From assembly GCF_000174775.1 (NCBI RefSeq), contig NZ_ACLR01000182.1:1-64000 (forward strand): a stretch of DNA of 64,000 nucleotides, in the 5' to 3' direction. The DNA comes from Porphyromonas uenonis 60-3. Lineage in GTDB: Bacteria; Bacteroidota; Bacteroidia; Bacteroidales; Porphyromonadaceae. Position 1 is the first letter of the stretch; each line of letters begins with the position of its first letter. The position numbers were made by a program, and so were the translations under genes. Positions 34,332-43,133 of this stretch are shown here, one piece after another. The notes under the pieces were generated by a model. That model ran no database searches. It was not told the origin of the DNA and worked only from the letters and a program-made list of their open reading frames with translations.

Positions 34332-36950
34332 TTATTCGTCGGTTAGCTCCTCTTCCTCGTCCTCTGTCTCGTCTGTTACGGACGCAACTTGCTCAAAGCT
34401 CTCGATAGGTAGCGCCGTGATCCGCTTGCCTCGTGCGGAGATCTTCTTGAGTGGCTCGTACTCAGTTACGGAGATCTCGATCGTTGTCTCCTTCTTGCGT
34501 CCTTGTGGCTTCGTGATCAGCGTAAACTGCGCCTCGGGTTCATCCGTAAGAGCTAGGAGCTGCTCCTCAGGATCTATGATCGGTTGTGGCTTCTTCCTGT
34601 CGGGTAGGTAGACTCGCTTGATGTAGGTGACCCCTTCGGGCGTAGTGTAGATGACGCTCCAGACCTTGTCGGGGTCATACTTCTCGATAACCTTAGGTGA
34701 CTCGGCAAAGTGGTTGCTCTCGCCAAAGTCAGTCGTATAGGTCTGCTCCGAGGGTAGGATGACGAGGATGCGGTCGCTCGACTCAAACTCGCCTAGGTAG
34801 TTCCCCTGATCATTGTAGTTGATGCGGTTGACATCTGGATCAAACCACACCTTACGTCCTCCGAGCGTTGACCCGCCCTGCTCCTTCAGTGAGATACGCT
34901 CAATCGGAGCGCGGGTCACGATGTTACCCTTGGCTGTGCGACCCTTGATGGCAATGTCGGCAAAGTCTTTGTTGAAGAAGAGGATGCGTCGTGAGGTGCC
35001 TCCACGGAGCAGTTTGATCGTCACGCTCTCCGCCTCGCCGTTTGGGTTGGCCGAGAAGTAGAGTACTTTGCTCCCTGGTGTCCCCATCGTCAAGTCGTAC
35101 TCACGATCACGAACGCTGGCCGACACGTGAAAGCGCTTGATAAACGAAGTCTTCGTCTTGCCATCCAGATAGATCGCATTGTAGATCGTGCGCTTGTCGC
35201 CTCGCACATACTTATTGATGTGTAGGACACGCTCCTTGCCGAGGAACTTCTTCTCCTCGATCTTCGTAATTAGGTAGGTGCCATCACGGAAGAAGACGAT
35301 CATGTCATCGATCTCGCTACAGTCGCACACATACTCTCCGCCCTTGATGCCCGTCCCAGCGAAGCCCATCTTGCGATCTATGTAGAGCTTGAGATTCTCC
35401 TCGACCACCTTCGTCGCCTCGATCGAGCCAAAGTGTCCGATCTGAGTGCGTCGCTCCCAACCTGCGCCATACTCCTCTAGGAGCGAGCTGTAGTAGTGTA
35501 TGGCATAGTCGGTGATATGGTCTAGGTGGTGCTGTATCTGCGCCATCTCCTCGGTGAGGCGTAGGATGAGCTGCTCGTTTTTCTCTAGGTTAAACTTCAA
35601 GATCCGCGCCATCTTGATCTCGAGGAGACGTGCTAAGTCATCGTCCGTGATGGGCCTTAGCAAAGAGTCCCCCACGATAGGCTCCAGAGCCTTGCGGATC
35701 ACATCTAGAGCGGTCTGCTGGTCAGGTGCATCCTCAAAGGCTGGCAACTTGTAGATGCGATGCTCGATGAAGAGTCGCTCCAGCGAAGCACCCATATACT
35801 CCTCCTGACGGTCGTGTAGCTGTAAGCGCAGATCCTCCTCCAGTAGTCCACGTGTATGCTCCACCGAGTGGCGTAGCAGGTCGCTCACGCCGAGGAAGCG
35901 TGGCTTGTCGTCCTCGATGACACACGCATTCGGCGAGATAGAAACTTCGCAATCGGTGAAGGCGTAGAGCCCGTCGATCGTCTTATCGGCCGAGACACCT
36001 ACGGGCAGGTAGATGCGTATGTCGGCCGTCTCAGCGGTCATATCGTCTATGCGCTTGATCTTGATTAGTCCTTTGTCATTTGCCTTTAGGATCGAGTCAA
36101 TGAGCGTTGAGGTGGTTTTGCCAAAGGGTAGGTCACGGACACTCAGCACACGATCCTCAATGCGCTCGATGCGTGCTCGGCTCTTGACCTGTCCACCACG
36201 CTTACCGTCGTTGTAGCGATCCACATCAATGATGCCACCCGTGGGGAAGTCAGGGTAGAGCGTAAAGGGCTCCCCACGAAGGTGAGCGCAGGCAGCCTCG
36301 ATCAGCTCTTTGGGATTGTGCGGAAGGATCTTGCAGGAGAGTCCCACGGCGATACCCTCGGCACCTTGCGCCAGGAGTAGGGGAAAGCGGGCGGGAAGGT
36401 AAACAGGCTCGCGAGACTTGCCGTCGTAGCTCTTCATCCAGGGCGTGATCTTGTCGCCGAAGAGTATCTCGAGGGCAAAGTTGGAGAGCTTAGCCTCGAT
36501 GTATCGCCCCGCTGCCGCCTCGTCGCCCGTGAGTATGTTACCCCAGTTACCCTGCGTGTCGATGAGATAGCCCTTCTGTCCGAGCTGTACCAAGGCATCA
36601 TTGATCGAGGCGTCGCCGTGTGGGTGGTATGCCATCGTAGCGCCCACGATCTTGGCAACCTTGTGGAGGGTGCCGTTTTCCATCAAGTGCATCGTGTAGA
36701 GCACCCGTCGCTGCACCGGCTTGAGCCCGTCCTCAATGTGAGGCACTGCACGCTCTAGGATTACGTACGAAGCGTAGTCGAGGAACCAGTGACGGTACAT
36801 GCCACCGAGGGTGTGCAGTCGTCCCTCGACCTCCTCCTCTTTGGGAGCCACGTAGCTCTCGTCCACCGCCTCAGTGGCGGAGGTTGTCTCAGCGGATGTG
36901 GTGCCTATCTCTTGTTCTTGCTCTATATCGTCGCGATTGTCTAGATCCAT
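34332..36950 (-). CDS. parC: DNA topoisomerase IV subunit A
   Basis: Breakage-reunion subunit of a type IIA topoisomerase that decatenates daughter chromosomes. The 872 residues include the winged-helix region (LKPVQRRVLYTMHLM; YHPHGDASINDAL, the quinolone-resistance region) and catalytic Tyr150 in AAAGRYIEAKLS. The C-terminal part is a beta-pinwheel without the GyrA-box QRRGGKG, which favours ParC over GyrA; the end is acidic (DETEDEEEELTDE). No parE is in the window. A near-consensus promoter box (TACCTTCG) is at 36979-36986. DUF3316 and S41 genes follow closely. Confidence 0.93.
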   Translation of the reverse strand: MDLDNRDDIEQEQEIGTTSAETTSATEAVDESYVAPKEEEVEGRLHTLGGMYRHWFLDYASYVILERAVPHIEDGLKPVQRRVLYTMHLMENGTLHKVAKIVGATMAYHPHGDASINDALVQLGQKGYLIDTQGNWGNILTGDEAAAGRYIEAKLSNFALEILFGDKITPWMKSYDGKSREPVYLPARFPLLLAQGAEGIAVGLSCKILPHNPKELIEAACAHLRGEPFTLYPDFPTGGIIDVDRYNDGKRGGQVKSRARIERIEDRVLSVRDLPFGKTTSTLIDSILKANDKGLIKIKRIDDMTAETADIRIYLPVGVSADKTIDGLYAFTDCEVSISPNACVIEDDKPRFLGVSDLLRHSVEHTRGLLEEDLRLQLHDRQEEYMGASLERLFIEHRIYKLPAFEDAPDQQTALDVIRKALEPIVGDSLLRPITDDDLARLLEIKMARILKFNLEKNEQLILRLTEEMAQIQHHLDHITDYAIHYYSSLLEEYGAGWERRTQIGHFGSIEATKVVEENLKLYIDRKMGFAGTGIKGGEYVCDCSEIDDMIVFFRDGTYLITKIEEKKFLGKERVLHINKYVRGDKRTIYNAIYLDGKTKTSFIKRFHVSASVRDREYDLTMGTPGSKVLYFSANPNGEAESVTIKLLRGGTSRRILFFNKDFADIAIKGRTAKGNIVTRAPIERISLKEQGGSTLGGRKVWFDPDVNRINYNDQGNYLGEFESSDRILVILPSEQTYTTDFGESNHFAESPKVIEKYDPDKVWSVIYTTPEGVTYIKRVYLPDRKKPQPIIDPEEQLLALTDEPEAQFTLITKPQGRKKETTIEISVTEYEPLKKISARGKRITALPIESFEQVASVTDETEDEEEELTDE

Positions 36951-37039
36951 ATGATGCTAATTAGCCTTGGTGCTGTCACGAAGGTACAACTTTTCTGTCA
37001 AAAGTCGCTCAGAAGAGCCTAGCTCTAACTAATCAAAAG

Positions 37040-37081
37040 AGAGGAGCACCACACAGTCTAGATACTGTGAGGTGCTCCTCT
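37040..37081 (-). terminator. Terminator after the 37200-38354 lipoprotein gene
   Basis: AGAGGAGCACC (37040-37050) pairs with GGTGCTCCTCT (37071-37081), with an inner ACACAGT/ACTGTG stem. On the minus strand it is followed by CTTTTG. Confidence 0.8.
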
Positions 37082-37199
37082 ATTATTGTGGGGATCTCCT
37101 AAGTCAGCTACTAGCCGATGAGGACGTAGTGCTGGTAACTATGGAAGTCCCAGTCGCGATCGAGCGACAAGTAAGTGGGCTGACGAGCAGCCGAGTTTC

Positions 37200-38354
37200 T
37201 TACTGGAGCTGCTTCTTAGCTGAGAAGTCAGAGGCACTCAAGGGTAGCTCCTTACGATCGTTTAGAAGACGTAGTTGGCTGGCTACACTATTTTTCTCTG
37301 GAGCTGCGCCAATTTCGAGGAAGACAGTTCCATTTTCCTTATCAATATAGAGGAAAGCGATGGTTTTGCCAGTCTTATCAAAACCTGCAGCGTAGCCATT
37401 GAGTGTGCTTACTTCAAACTTCTCTCCATAGCCGTTGGCCGTAAACCACTCCTTCACCTTAGGATCTGCTAACTCCTTCTCATTTTTGATAGAGCATAAG
37501 ATAGTTTTGATAAAGGGTTTCCCTTTGGTAGGAGTAGATATGTAGACCACTGCTAAAAAGTTGGTGTTCGGAAGTTGGGCTTCTTTGGTTATGTACCACA
37601 GCTCCTTCCTCTGTTCACGAGCAGCGTCCTTAGCAGCATCACCGCTCTTATAAGGCTCGCGGAAGCCGAGCTTCTCCTCAAATGCCTTAATCTTGTCGAC
37701 ATCTTTCGTCATAAATGTCTCATAGTCGGGGAAGTCCTTAGCGGTGGAAACAAAGGGATGTTTTACCTCTAGGTCAGGCTTGTACTCAAATCGAATAGAG
37801 ATTGATGTACCTAGCTCCTCGTTAGTCTCCTCCATGATGAGGACGCTAATCTTGTCATCTTTGCTGCTTACACCATACTTGTACGGAGTTTTGTCTTCGA
37901 ACTGCTTGTCTTCAATCTTATCGAAGCCAACCTCCTTAAGCATAGCTATTGTCTTAGGGCAGCTTCCCAGCTTCTCGTTGGCGAATGCGTAGATGTTTAC
38001 CGATCTTTGCTCTTTAAGCTTCGGCATGTAGACAACACCAGCGATGGTTAGGTCAGTATTGACGAAAGCTGGAGCCTCAACAGGGTTGCCCTTATCATCT
38101 GTTCCAACGGTGAGCTTAGTGGCTTCACGACCGATCTTTGCCTCGTGATCGATGATGTCTTTGCTTATGACCTCTCCAGAACTTTTGGTCTTGAAGTCAA
38201 ATTTGAGCAAGGGGAGCTCGTTTTGCTCGGTAGTGGCGGTGCCGTTGCCGTTATTACCGTTGTTGTTCGGTCCCTTGACGCCGTTATCCTTCTTGCAGGA
38301 TCCCAGTCCTACGACAAGTAGGAGGGACATTAGGATGACTGTGAGTTTTCTCAT
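37200..38354 (-). CDS. Lipoprotein, paralogue of the Big2 lipoprotein C-terminal domain
   Basis: Encodes 384 residues with a lipoprotein signal (LLLVVGLGSCKKD, Cys near 20) and a short Asn/Gly-rich linker. The rest aligns by eye to the C-terminal 290 residues of the lipoprotein at 15486-16997: LPLLKFDF vs LPLMKFAP, SCPKTIAMLKEVGFDKIED vs HCPRTRTMLRSSGFSQIES, KDFPDYETF vs QDFPSLKAL, FEEKLGFRE vs FEQQLGLRE. It lacks Big2 domains. No enzymatic motif is visible. Promoter TATCTTTG at 38486-38493 and a good terminator downstream make it monocistronic. A surface or periplasmic role is inferred from the signal. Confidence 0.75.
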   Translation of the reverse strand: MRKLTVILMSLLLVVGLGSCKKDNGVKGPNNNGNNGNGTATTEQNELPLLKFDFKTKSSGEVISKDIIDHEAKIGREATKLTVGTDDKGNPVEAPAFVNTDLTIAGVVYMPKLKEQRSVNIYAFANEKLGSCPKTIAMLKEVGFDKIEDKQFEDKTPYKYGVSSKDDKISVLIMEETNEELGTSISIRFEYKPDLEVKHPFVSTAKDFPDYETFMTKDVDKIKAFEEKLGFREPYKSGDAAKDAAREQRKELWYITKEAQLPNTNFLAVVYISTPTKGKPFIKTILCSIKNEKELADPKVKEWFTANGYGEKFEVSTLNGYAAGFDKTGKTIAFLYIDKENGTVFLEIGAAPEKNSVASQLRLLNDRKELPLSASDFSAKKQLQ

Positions 38355-38485
38355 AGAAACTATTTGGTTTTAGTTGGTTAGTAATACGCGTGTGTAAGTG
38401 TGTGCTTGCTTCGCTAGAGATGCCAAGCCCTGTGGACACGTCCTGTGGTTAGGCTTGTCATCAGTCTAGCGACTTCTTCTGTTGG

Positions 38486-38493
38486 CAAAGATA
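38486..38493 (-). promoter_or_regulatory. Promoter of the 37200-38354 lipoprotein gene
   Basis: TATCTTTG on the minus strand, about 130 bp before the start at 38354. Confidence 0.55.
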
Positions 38494-38549
38494 GGGAAAA
38501 AATAATACAGGAGCAATAGCAGGTTGCCCTAACGCTACAAATGAATCTG

Positions 38550-40064
38550 CTAGCTCAGGTCGATGGCGTAGTACTTCATGGAGTCGCCTGGATAGAATCC
38601 CTTGACTAGTATCGCTTTGTCTCCGAGGCGCGTCTTCTGAGCTGCCTCGACTAGCTTACGTGCAGCAGAGACGGTGCGTACAGGCTTGTTATTGATCGAG
38701 AGGATGATGAAGCCCTTCTTGATGCCTGCGGACTGGAACTTGCCATTGCCCACCTTGGTGACCTCAAGGCCATAGCTGACGCCTTGCTTGCGTAGCTGGT
38801 CGCCCGAGATCTCGCGCAGGGTGGCTCCGAGGAGGCTACTGCTATCTTTCTTGACGATGTCGGTGCTACCCTCGTCGTTTTTGAGCTTTACCTTGAAGTC
38901 TCGCTTCGTGCCCTTGCGGTCTACGGTGACAACGATCGTGTCGCCTGGACGGCAACGACCGATGCGCTCCTGTAGCTCACCCATCTCGGTGATCTTGTTG
39001 CCATCGATGGCTACGATGACGTCGCCCTCCTCGATACCAGCTGCATAGGCTGCGCTGACCTCGGAGAACTCATTGACGTATACGCCCTGAGAGACCTTGA
39101 GACCTTTCTCCTTCTTGACTTCCTCATTGACCGTTCCGCCGATGATGCCTAGGACAGCGCGCTGTACGGAGCCATACTTCTTGAGGTCGCTGACGATCTT
39201 GGCTGCGGTATTGATGGGCACTGCAAAGGAGTAGCCTGAGTAGTTGCCCGTCTCGGAGAAGATCATGGTGTTGATACCGATGAGTCGTCCCTGAGCATCA
39301 ACGAGAGCGCCTCCACTATTGCCTCGGTTGACGGCAGCGTCGGTCTGTATGAAGCGTCCTATCTGAGCATTGCCTTGTGGTCCCTCGACAGCGGTACTAC
39401 GAGCCTTGGCACTGATGATGCCCGCCGTGACGGTGCCTGTCAGGTTGAAGGGGTTGCCCACGGCAAGTACCCACTCACCGAGCTTAATCTTGTCACTATC
39501 GCCAAAGGGGATGGTGGGTAGATCCTTAGCATCGACCTTGAGTAGCGCAATGTCTACGGAAGGGTCGGAGCCAATGAGCTTAGCATCAAAGGAGCGACCA
39601 TCGTTGAGCGAGACGGAGATGCTCTTGGCACCCTCGATGACGTGGTTATTGGTGATAATGTATCCGTCGGTACTGATGATGACGCCAGAGCCGAAGCTGG
39701 TGACGGTACGTGACTGCGGACGGTCGAAGCCTCGACCACCACCGAAGAAGAACTCAAATGGGTCTACGTAGTCGATGGTCTGCTCTCCCTCGACCTTGAT
39801 GTGTACGACAGCCTGCACGGCGAGCTCAGCTGCTGGGGTGAGGTCTGGCGCATTGCCTACGGTACGACTGGAGGTGAGCTCATAGTCGGACTGTAGGAAG
39901 CCGTAGTCGTTTTCGGAGCTTGGGTAGTTCTGTAGCATAGCAGCATAGGGAGAGTCACTTGAGGCTGCTCTCCTGAGGGTGGTGCGTACGACCGCCCACG
40001 ATACAAATCCACTGACGAGGGCTATGCCCAGTGTCAGGAGTGTGTACTTGAGGTATTTGTTCAT
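38550..40064 (-). CDS. htrA: HtrA/DegP family periplasmic serine protease
   Basis: Periplasmic protease and chaperone that removes misfolded envelope proteins. The 504 residues have an N-terminal signal or anchor helix (about 7-27), a chymotrypsin-like domain with catalytic triad His141 (TNNHVIEG), Asp171 (SDPSVDIALL) and Ser250 (RGNSGGALVD), then two PDZ domains (about 300-385 and 410-500; GVYVNEFSEVSAAYAAGIEEGDVIVAI in the first). All catalytic residues are present and length is normal for DegP. It is not close to other genes on its strand and is probably monocistronic. It belongs functionally with BamA, Skp and PpiD in this window. Confidence 0.95.
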   Translation of the reverse strand: MNKYLKYTLLTLGIALVSGFVSWAVVRTTLRRAASSDSPYAAMLQNYPSSENDYGFLQSDYELTSSRTVGNAPDLTPAAELAVQAVVHIKVEGEQTIDYVDPFEFFFGGGRGFDRPQSRTVTSFGSGVIISTDGYIITNNHVIEGAKSISVSLNDGRSFDAKLIGSDPSVDIALLKVDAKDLPTIPFGDSDKIKLGEWVLAVGNPFNLTGTVTAGIISAKARSTAVEGPQGNAQIGRFIQTDAAVNRGNSGGALVDAQGRLIGINTMIFSETGNYSGYSFAVPINTAAKIVSDLKKYGSVQRAVLGIIGGTVNEEVKKEKGLKVSQGVYVNEFSEVSAAYAAGIEEGDVIVAIDGNKITEMGELQERIGRCRPGDTIVVTVDRKGTKRDFKVKLKNDEGSTDIVKKDSSSLLGATLREISGDQLRKQGVSYGLEVTKVGNGKFQSAGIKKGFIILSINNKPVRTVSAARKLVEAAQKTRLGDKAILVKGFYPGDSMKYYAIDLS

Positions 40065-40229
40065 AGTATTGAAGGTATATCTGTTTGCTAATTAGATTGA
40101 CAAGGTGAATAGTCCTAAAGGAACTCTGCTTATAGTCGTCAGCTCCTAAGAGGTGCTATACCCAATAGACGATTAAAGTGGCAAAATGTTGCATTGTCGG
40201 GTCTAGCTAGACGCATATGTCCATGGTAT

Positions 40230-40505
40230 AGGACGACTCCATACACGGGAGTATCAAGGAAATCAAAGGATTCCTCGGTGGAGATTTCCGAATCTCCAGT
40301 GAGGAACGAAAAAATTCTTCGGAACTTCGAAATCTTTCTTCCGAAGTTTCATTTCATTCTTCCGAACTTTTATTTCCCGGTTCCGTGGAGAATTTTTGTT
40401 TGCTCCCTGAAGATCCCCAAATTCCTCGGTAGAAACTAAAATCAGCGGAGATGTAGGAGTAGCTATCGAGGGCGCTTATAGCGCTACGTAGCGAGGCTCT
40501 AGCCA
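40230..40505. repeat. Dispersed repeat element, copy 3
   Basis: About 275 bp similar to copy 1 over its full length. The core is three 21-bp units at 40314-40376. The minus-strand frame reads EEFGDLQGANKNSPRNRE, then EIKVRKN, EMKLRKK, DFEVPKN, matching the peptide of copy 1 (EEFEELHGANENSSRNRE) but with no ATG-started frame of note. The 40065-40856 gap holds this, the 40548 element and a terminator. Confidence 0.85.
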
Positions 40506-40547
40506 TATATACCCTAGAAGTCATCCTATGTTGTGGATCCTAAAAGA

Positions 40548-40718
40548 GACTGTTGCATAAAGGCGAATCGCTGTGTCGCTTTCGGGATTCGGCTTCGGTC
40601 ACATACGGAGGTATGCTCCCTTCAGACCTCACCCTCAGCGCCTTGCGCTTCATCCTTTCTGCAAGGTCAGGACAATTTAGCATGCAAGATTGTGAGACTG
40701 TTGACTTTTGCAACAGTC
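40548..40718. mobile_element. 171-bp MITE-like element with terminal inverted repeats
   Basis: Begins GACTGTTGCATAAAGG and ends with TTTTGCAACAGTC, giving a perfect 10-bp terminal inverted repeat GACTGTTGCA that continues with one mismatch. The right end is itself a hairpin (GACTGTTG/CAACAGTC, 40696-40718). The interior encodes no convincing transposase. No target-site duplication is obvious. It is probably a non-autonomous element or the remnant end of an insertion sequence. Confidence 0.55.
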
Positions 40719-40781
40719 GCTATACCCTGCATCGGGCTTGTATGCGTTGCGGGTCTTAGGATCGTCGCATCTGATATGAGA

Positions 40782-40815
40782 AGACGCACACCCGCTCGTC
40801 TGCAGGTGTGCGTCT
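40782..40815 (-). terminator. Terminator of the ppiD-like gene
   Basis: AGACGCACACC (40782-40792) pairs perfectly with GGTGTGCGTCT (40805-40815); it lies 42 bp after the minus-strand stop at 40857. Confidence 0.7.
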
Positions 40816-40856
40816 ACTATGAAGCTATAGGAGCGTCCTAAAGCGACGCTTGTCTC

Positions 40857-43013
40857 CTACCAGAAGCGATAGCGTGTATCCTCAATAGGCGTCCGTATGA
40901 TAAGCTCCTGCATAGCTCTGTATGCCATCTGCTGCCCATAGGAGCGACGTCTCTGAGCCGTAGCTGCGGGTGAGGGCTTCGTGACAGAAGCGTCTACATT
41001 CTCCGATATAGGCTGGAGGACAACGACCTCGGTGCCTGCACGGAATGGTGTCGAGAGCTGACCGATGCCAGTTGTCATGGCATTACCTACGAGTGCTGCA
41101 GGTGTATTGGGCGAGGATACGTAGCTGATGTTGTAGAGGGTATCTACGCTCGACTGCATCTCTGTGGCATAGCTGTCGAGGCTCTTGAGCTTCTTGCTTG
41201 CTAGGTTGGCTGCAAGCTGGTCACCACGCTGCTCCATCAGGACGTAGTCTCGTATCTGATCAGCAACCTGCTCGAAGGGCTGGAAGCCTGCAGGATACTT
41301 TGTCTCGACCTCTGCTACGACTAGATAGTCGTTGTTGCCACAGCGGAAGATCTTGTCTGATACTGCACCCGCCTTAGAGCGTAGTGCCCAGCTGACGATC
41401 TCACGAGAGTTAGGAATCGATGCGAGAGAAGCTGAGGAGCTGTTGACATACTCACCACGGACGACGGATAGACCAGCTTTCTGCGCTGCATCCATCATTT
41501 GGGCAAACTTCTTGTCACCACTAAAGATCTCGTTGATCTTAGCTTGCTCCTTACGGTAGGTCTCCTCGGAGAAGTTGATGGGTACTGTGAGCTGTGCGAT
41601 CTTGTAGAGATTGACAGATGCCGAGGGGGCTGTCTTACGAATGAGAAGGGTAGCTCCAGGACGCTCTATCTTGACAAACTGATTGATCGGAGTCTTGTTC
41701 AGTGTGTCTAGCTGCATACCAAAGAGCTCGGACTCGGTGAAGGTGCTGTCGGGCATGCCAGTGTATTGATCCGAATTGATGAGGTATCCACCATTTGCCT
41801 TAATCTGATCATCCATAGAGTAGGTCGCTACGACCTGAGCTAGTGTCGTGGCACCGCTCTGGATAGCAGCTATTAGGCTGTCAGCCTTCGGAGCGTTGGT
41901 TGAGTCCAGTGGAATTATGTTCACCTTGACCTCTTCGGGAGCCTGCTTACGGTCGATGAGCTTGATGAGAGTGTAGCTGTCATTGACAATAACTGGCTCA
42001 TTGACACTACCTATAGCACCCTCGCGAAGCATAGTCATAGCGTTGGGCTGGGTAGAGAGGAACTGCTCTAGCTCCTTGTCAGTGAAGTAGGTCTCGTAAG
42101 CGTGACCATTCTCATAGTTGCGTACCACCTTGTCAGGAGTCGTCGTAGCTAGGAGCTGCATGCGTGCAGAGTCTACATTGGCCTTTGCGGCAGCGTAGTC
42201 AGCTTCGCTAGGACGTACGAGCGTGCTGTAGTAGTTGACCTTAGCCTGCTCAAATGGGAATGCGTACAACTGCTTGTGGCTATCATAGTAAGCTCGTACC
42301 TGCTGGTCTGTGACTTTGACCTGATCATTGGGCAGGATGGTGCTAGGTGTGCGTACGACAGCGACCGTGCGTGAGCCTAGTCCTGTGGTGTACTTCTCGT
42401 CTAGTGAGTTGATGGCATAGCTACGTGTGAGCAGTGCATTGAGCTTCTCAGAGAGTCTCTGGCTACGGATCTGCTTCTCAGTCTCTAGCCACTGGTTGCG
42501 TACAGAGATCATCATGCTCTGCTGCTCTGCGGGGAGAGCCTTGATCTTGTTTAGGTCTAGCTCGCTCATGACGCTGCGAATCTGCTCGGGATCGCCCATA
42601 TTCACGCCAAACTGAGAGAAGAACTGAGCCGCCATCTGTGAGGTAGGTAGCCCCTCTCCAAAGATAAGTGCTGAAACCTCTGCGGGGGTGACACGTAGTC
42701 CGACCGCCTTGGCCTCTTGCTCTAGGACGTAGTCTGAGATGAGCTCCTGTGTGAGCTGATTGCTGATCTGCATACGATCCTGATCCGTTAGCTTGCCTTG
42801 GCGCTCGTATGGCTCGGTGCGCTCGGTCAGAAGTTGCTGAAACTCATCGTACTTGACCTTTTTGCCGTCAATTTTGAGCGCAACCATCTTGTTGTCCTGA
42901 AGTAGCGATGAGCCTGATCGTAGACCATCACCGATGATAAATGCTAGGAGTGCGACACCTACTACGATGATGAGCAGGCCGGCACGATTTCTAATTTTCT
43001 GTAGCGTAGCCAT
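40857..43013 (-). CDS. SurA/PpiD-type peptidylprolyl isomerase
   Basis: Membrane-anchored periplasmic folding factor for outer-membrane proteins. The 718 residues begin with a membrane helix (GLLIIVVGVALLAFIIGDGL, about 12-31), then a SurA_N-type chaperone region (about 35-220; LTQELISDYVLEQEAKAVGL), and a parvulin-like domain near 340-440 that is weakly conserved (EVKVNIIPLDSTNAPKADSL, MDDQIKANGGYL). The C-terminal part resembles other Bacteroidetes PpiD proteins. Length is greater than E. coli PpiD (623) but normal for this phylum. Whether the parvulin site is active is unclear. Promoter at 43111-43118, terminator at 40782. Confidence 0.88.
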   Translation of the reverse strand: MATLQKIRNRAGLLIIVVGVALLAFIIGDGLRSGSSLLQDNKMVALKIDGKKVKYDEFQQLLTERTEPYERQGKLTDQDRMQISNQLTQELISDYVLEQEAKAVGLRVTPAEVSALIFGEGLPTSQMAAQFFSQFGVNMGDPEQIRSVMSELDLNKIKALPAEQQSMMISVRNQWLETEKQIRSQRLSEKLNALLTRSYAINSLDEKYTTGLGSRTVAVVRTPSTILPNDQVKVTDQQVRAYYDSHKQLYAFPFEQAKVNYYSTLVRPSEADYAAAKANVDSARMQLLATTTPDKVVRNYENGHAYETYFTDKELEQFLSTQPNAMTMLREGAIGSVNEPVIVNDSYTLIKLIDRKQAPEEVKVNIIPLDSTNAPKADSLIAAIQSGATTLAQVVATYSMDDQIKANGGYLINSDQYTGMPDSTFTESELFGMQLDTLNKTPINQFVKIERPGATLLIRKTAPSASVNLYKIAQLTVPINFSEETYRKEQAKINEIFSGDKKFAQMMDAAQKAGLSVVRGEYVNSSSASLASIPNSREIVSWALRSKAGAVSDKIFRCGNNDYLVVAEVETKYPAGFQPFEQVADQIRDYVLMEQRGDQLAANLASKKLKSLDSYATEMQSSVDTLYNISYVSSPNTPAALVGNAMTTGIGQLSTPFRAGTEVVVLQPISENVDASVTKPSPAATAQRRRSYGQQMAYRAMQELIIRTPIEDTRYRFW

Positions 43014-43110
43014 TATATAGTACTATCTGTTTTTTCTTTCTCAGGTCTGGTAGCTTGTCTGTGACTATTCCCTCTAGGGGGAGAACAGGAGATGAAAGCT
43101 ATCTAGGTGG

Positions 43111-43118
43111 CAAAGGTA
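43111..43118 (-). promoter_or_regulatory. Promoter of the ppiD-like gene
   Basis: TACCTTTG on the minus strand, in the 120-bp gap between the CNNM gene stop and the ppiD-like start. Confidence 0.6.
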
Positions 43119-43133
43119 GTTAAAATTCAGTTA

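Noticed and set aside
40533-40841. A 102-codon open frame across the 171-bp element
   Set aside because: It crosses the element boundaries and the terminator; no homology to a transposase is visible.
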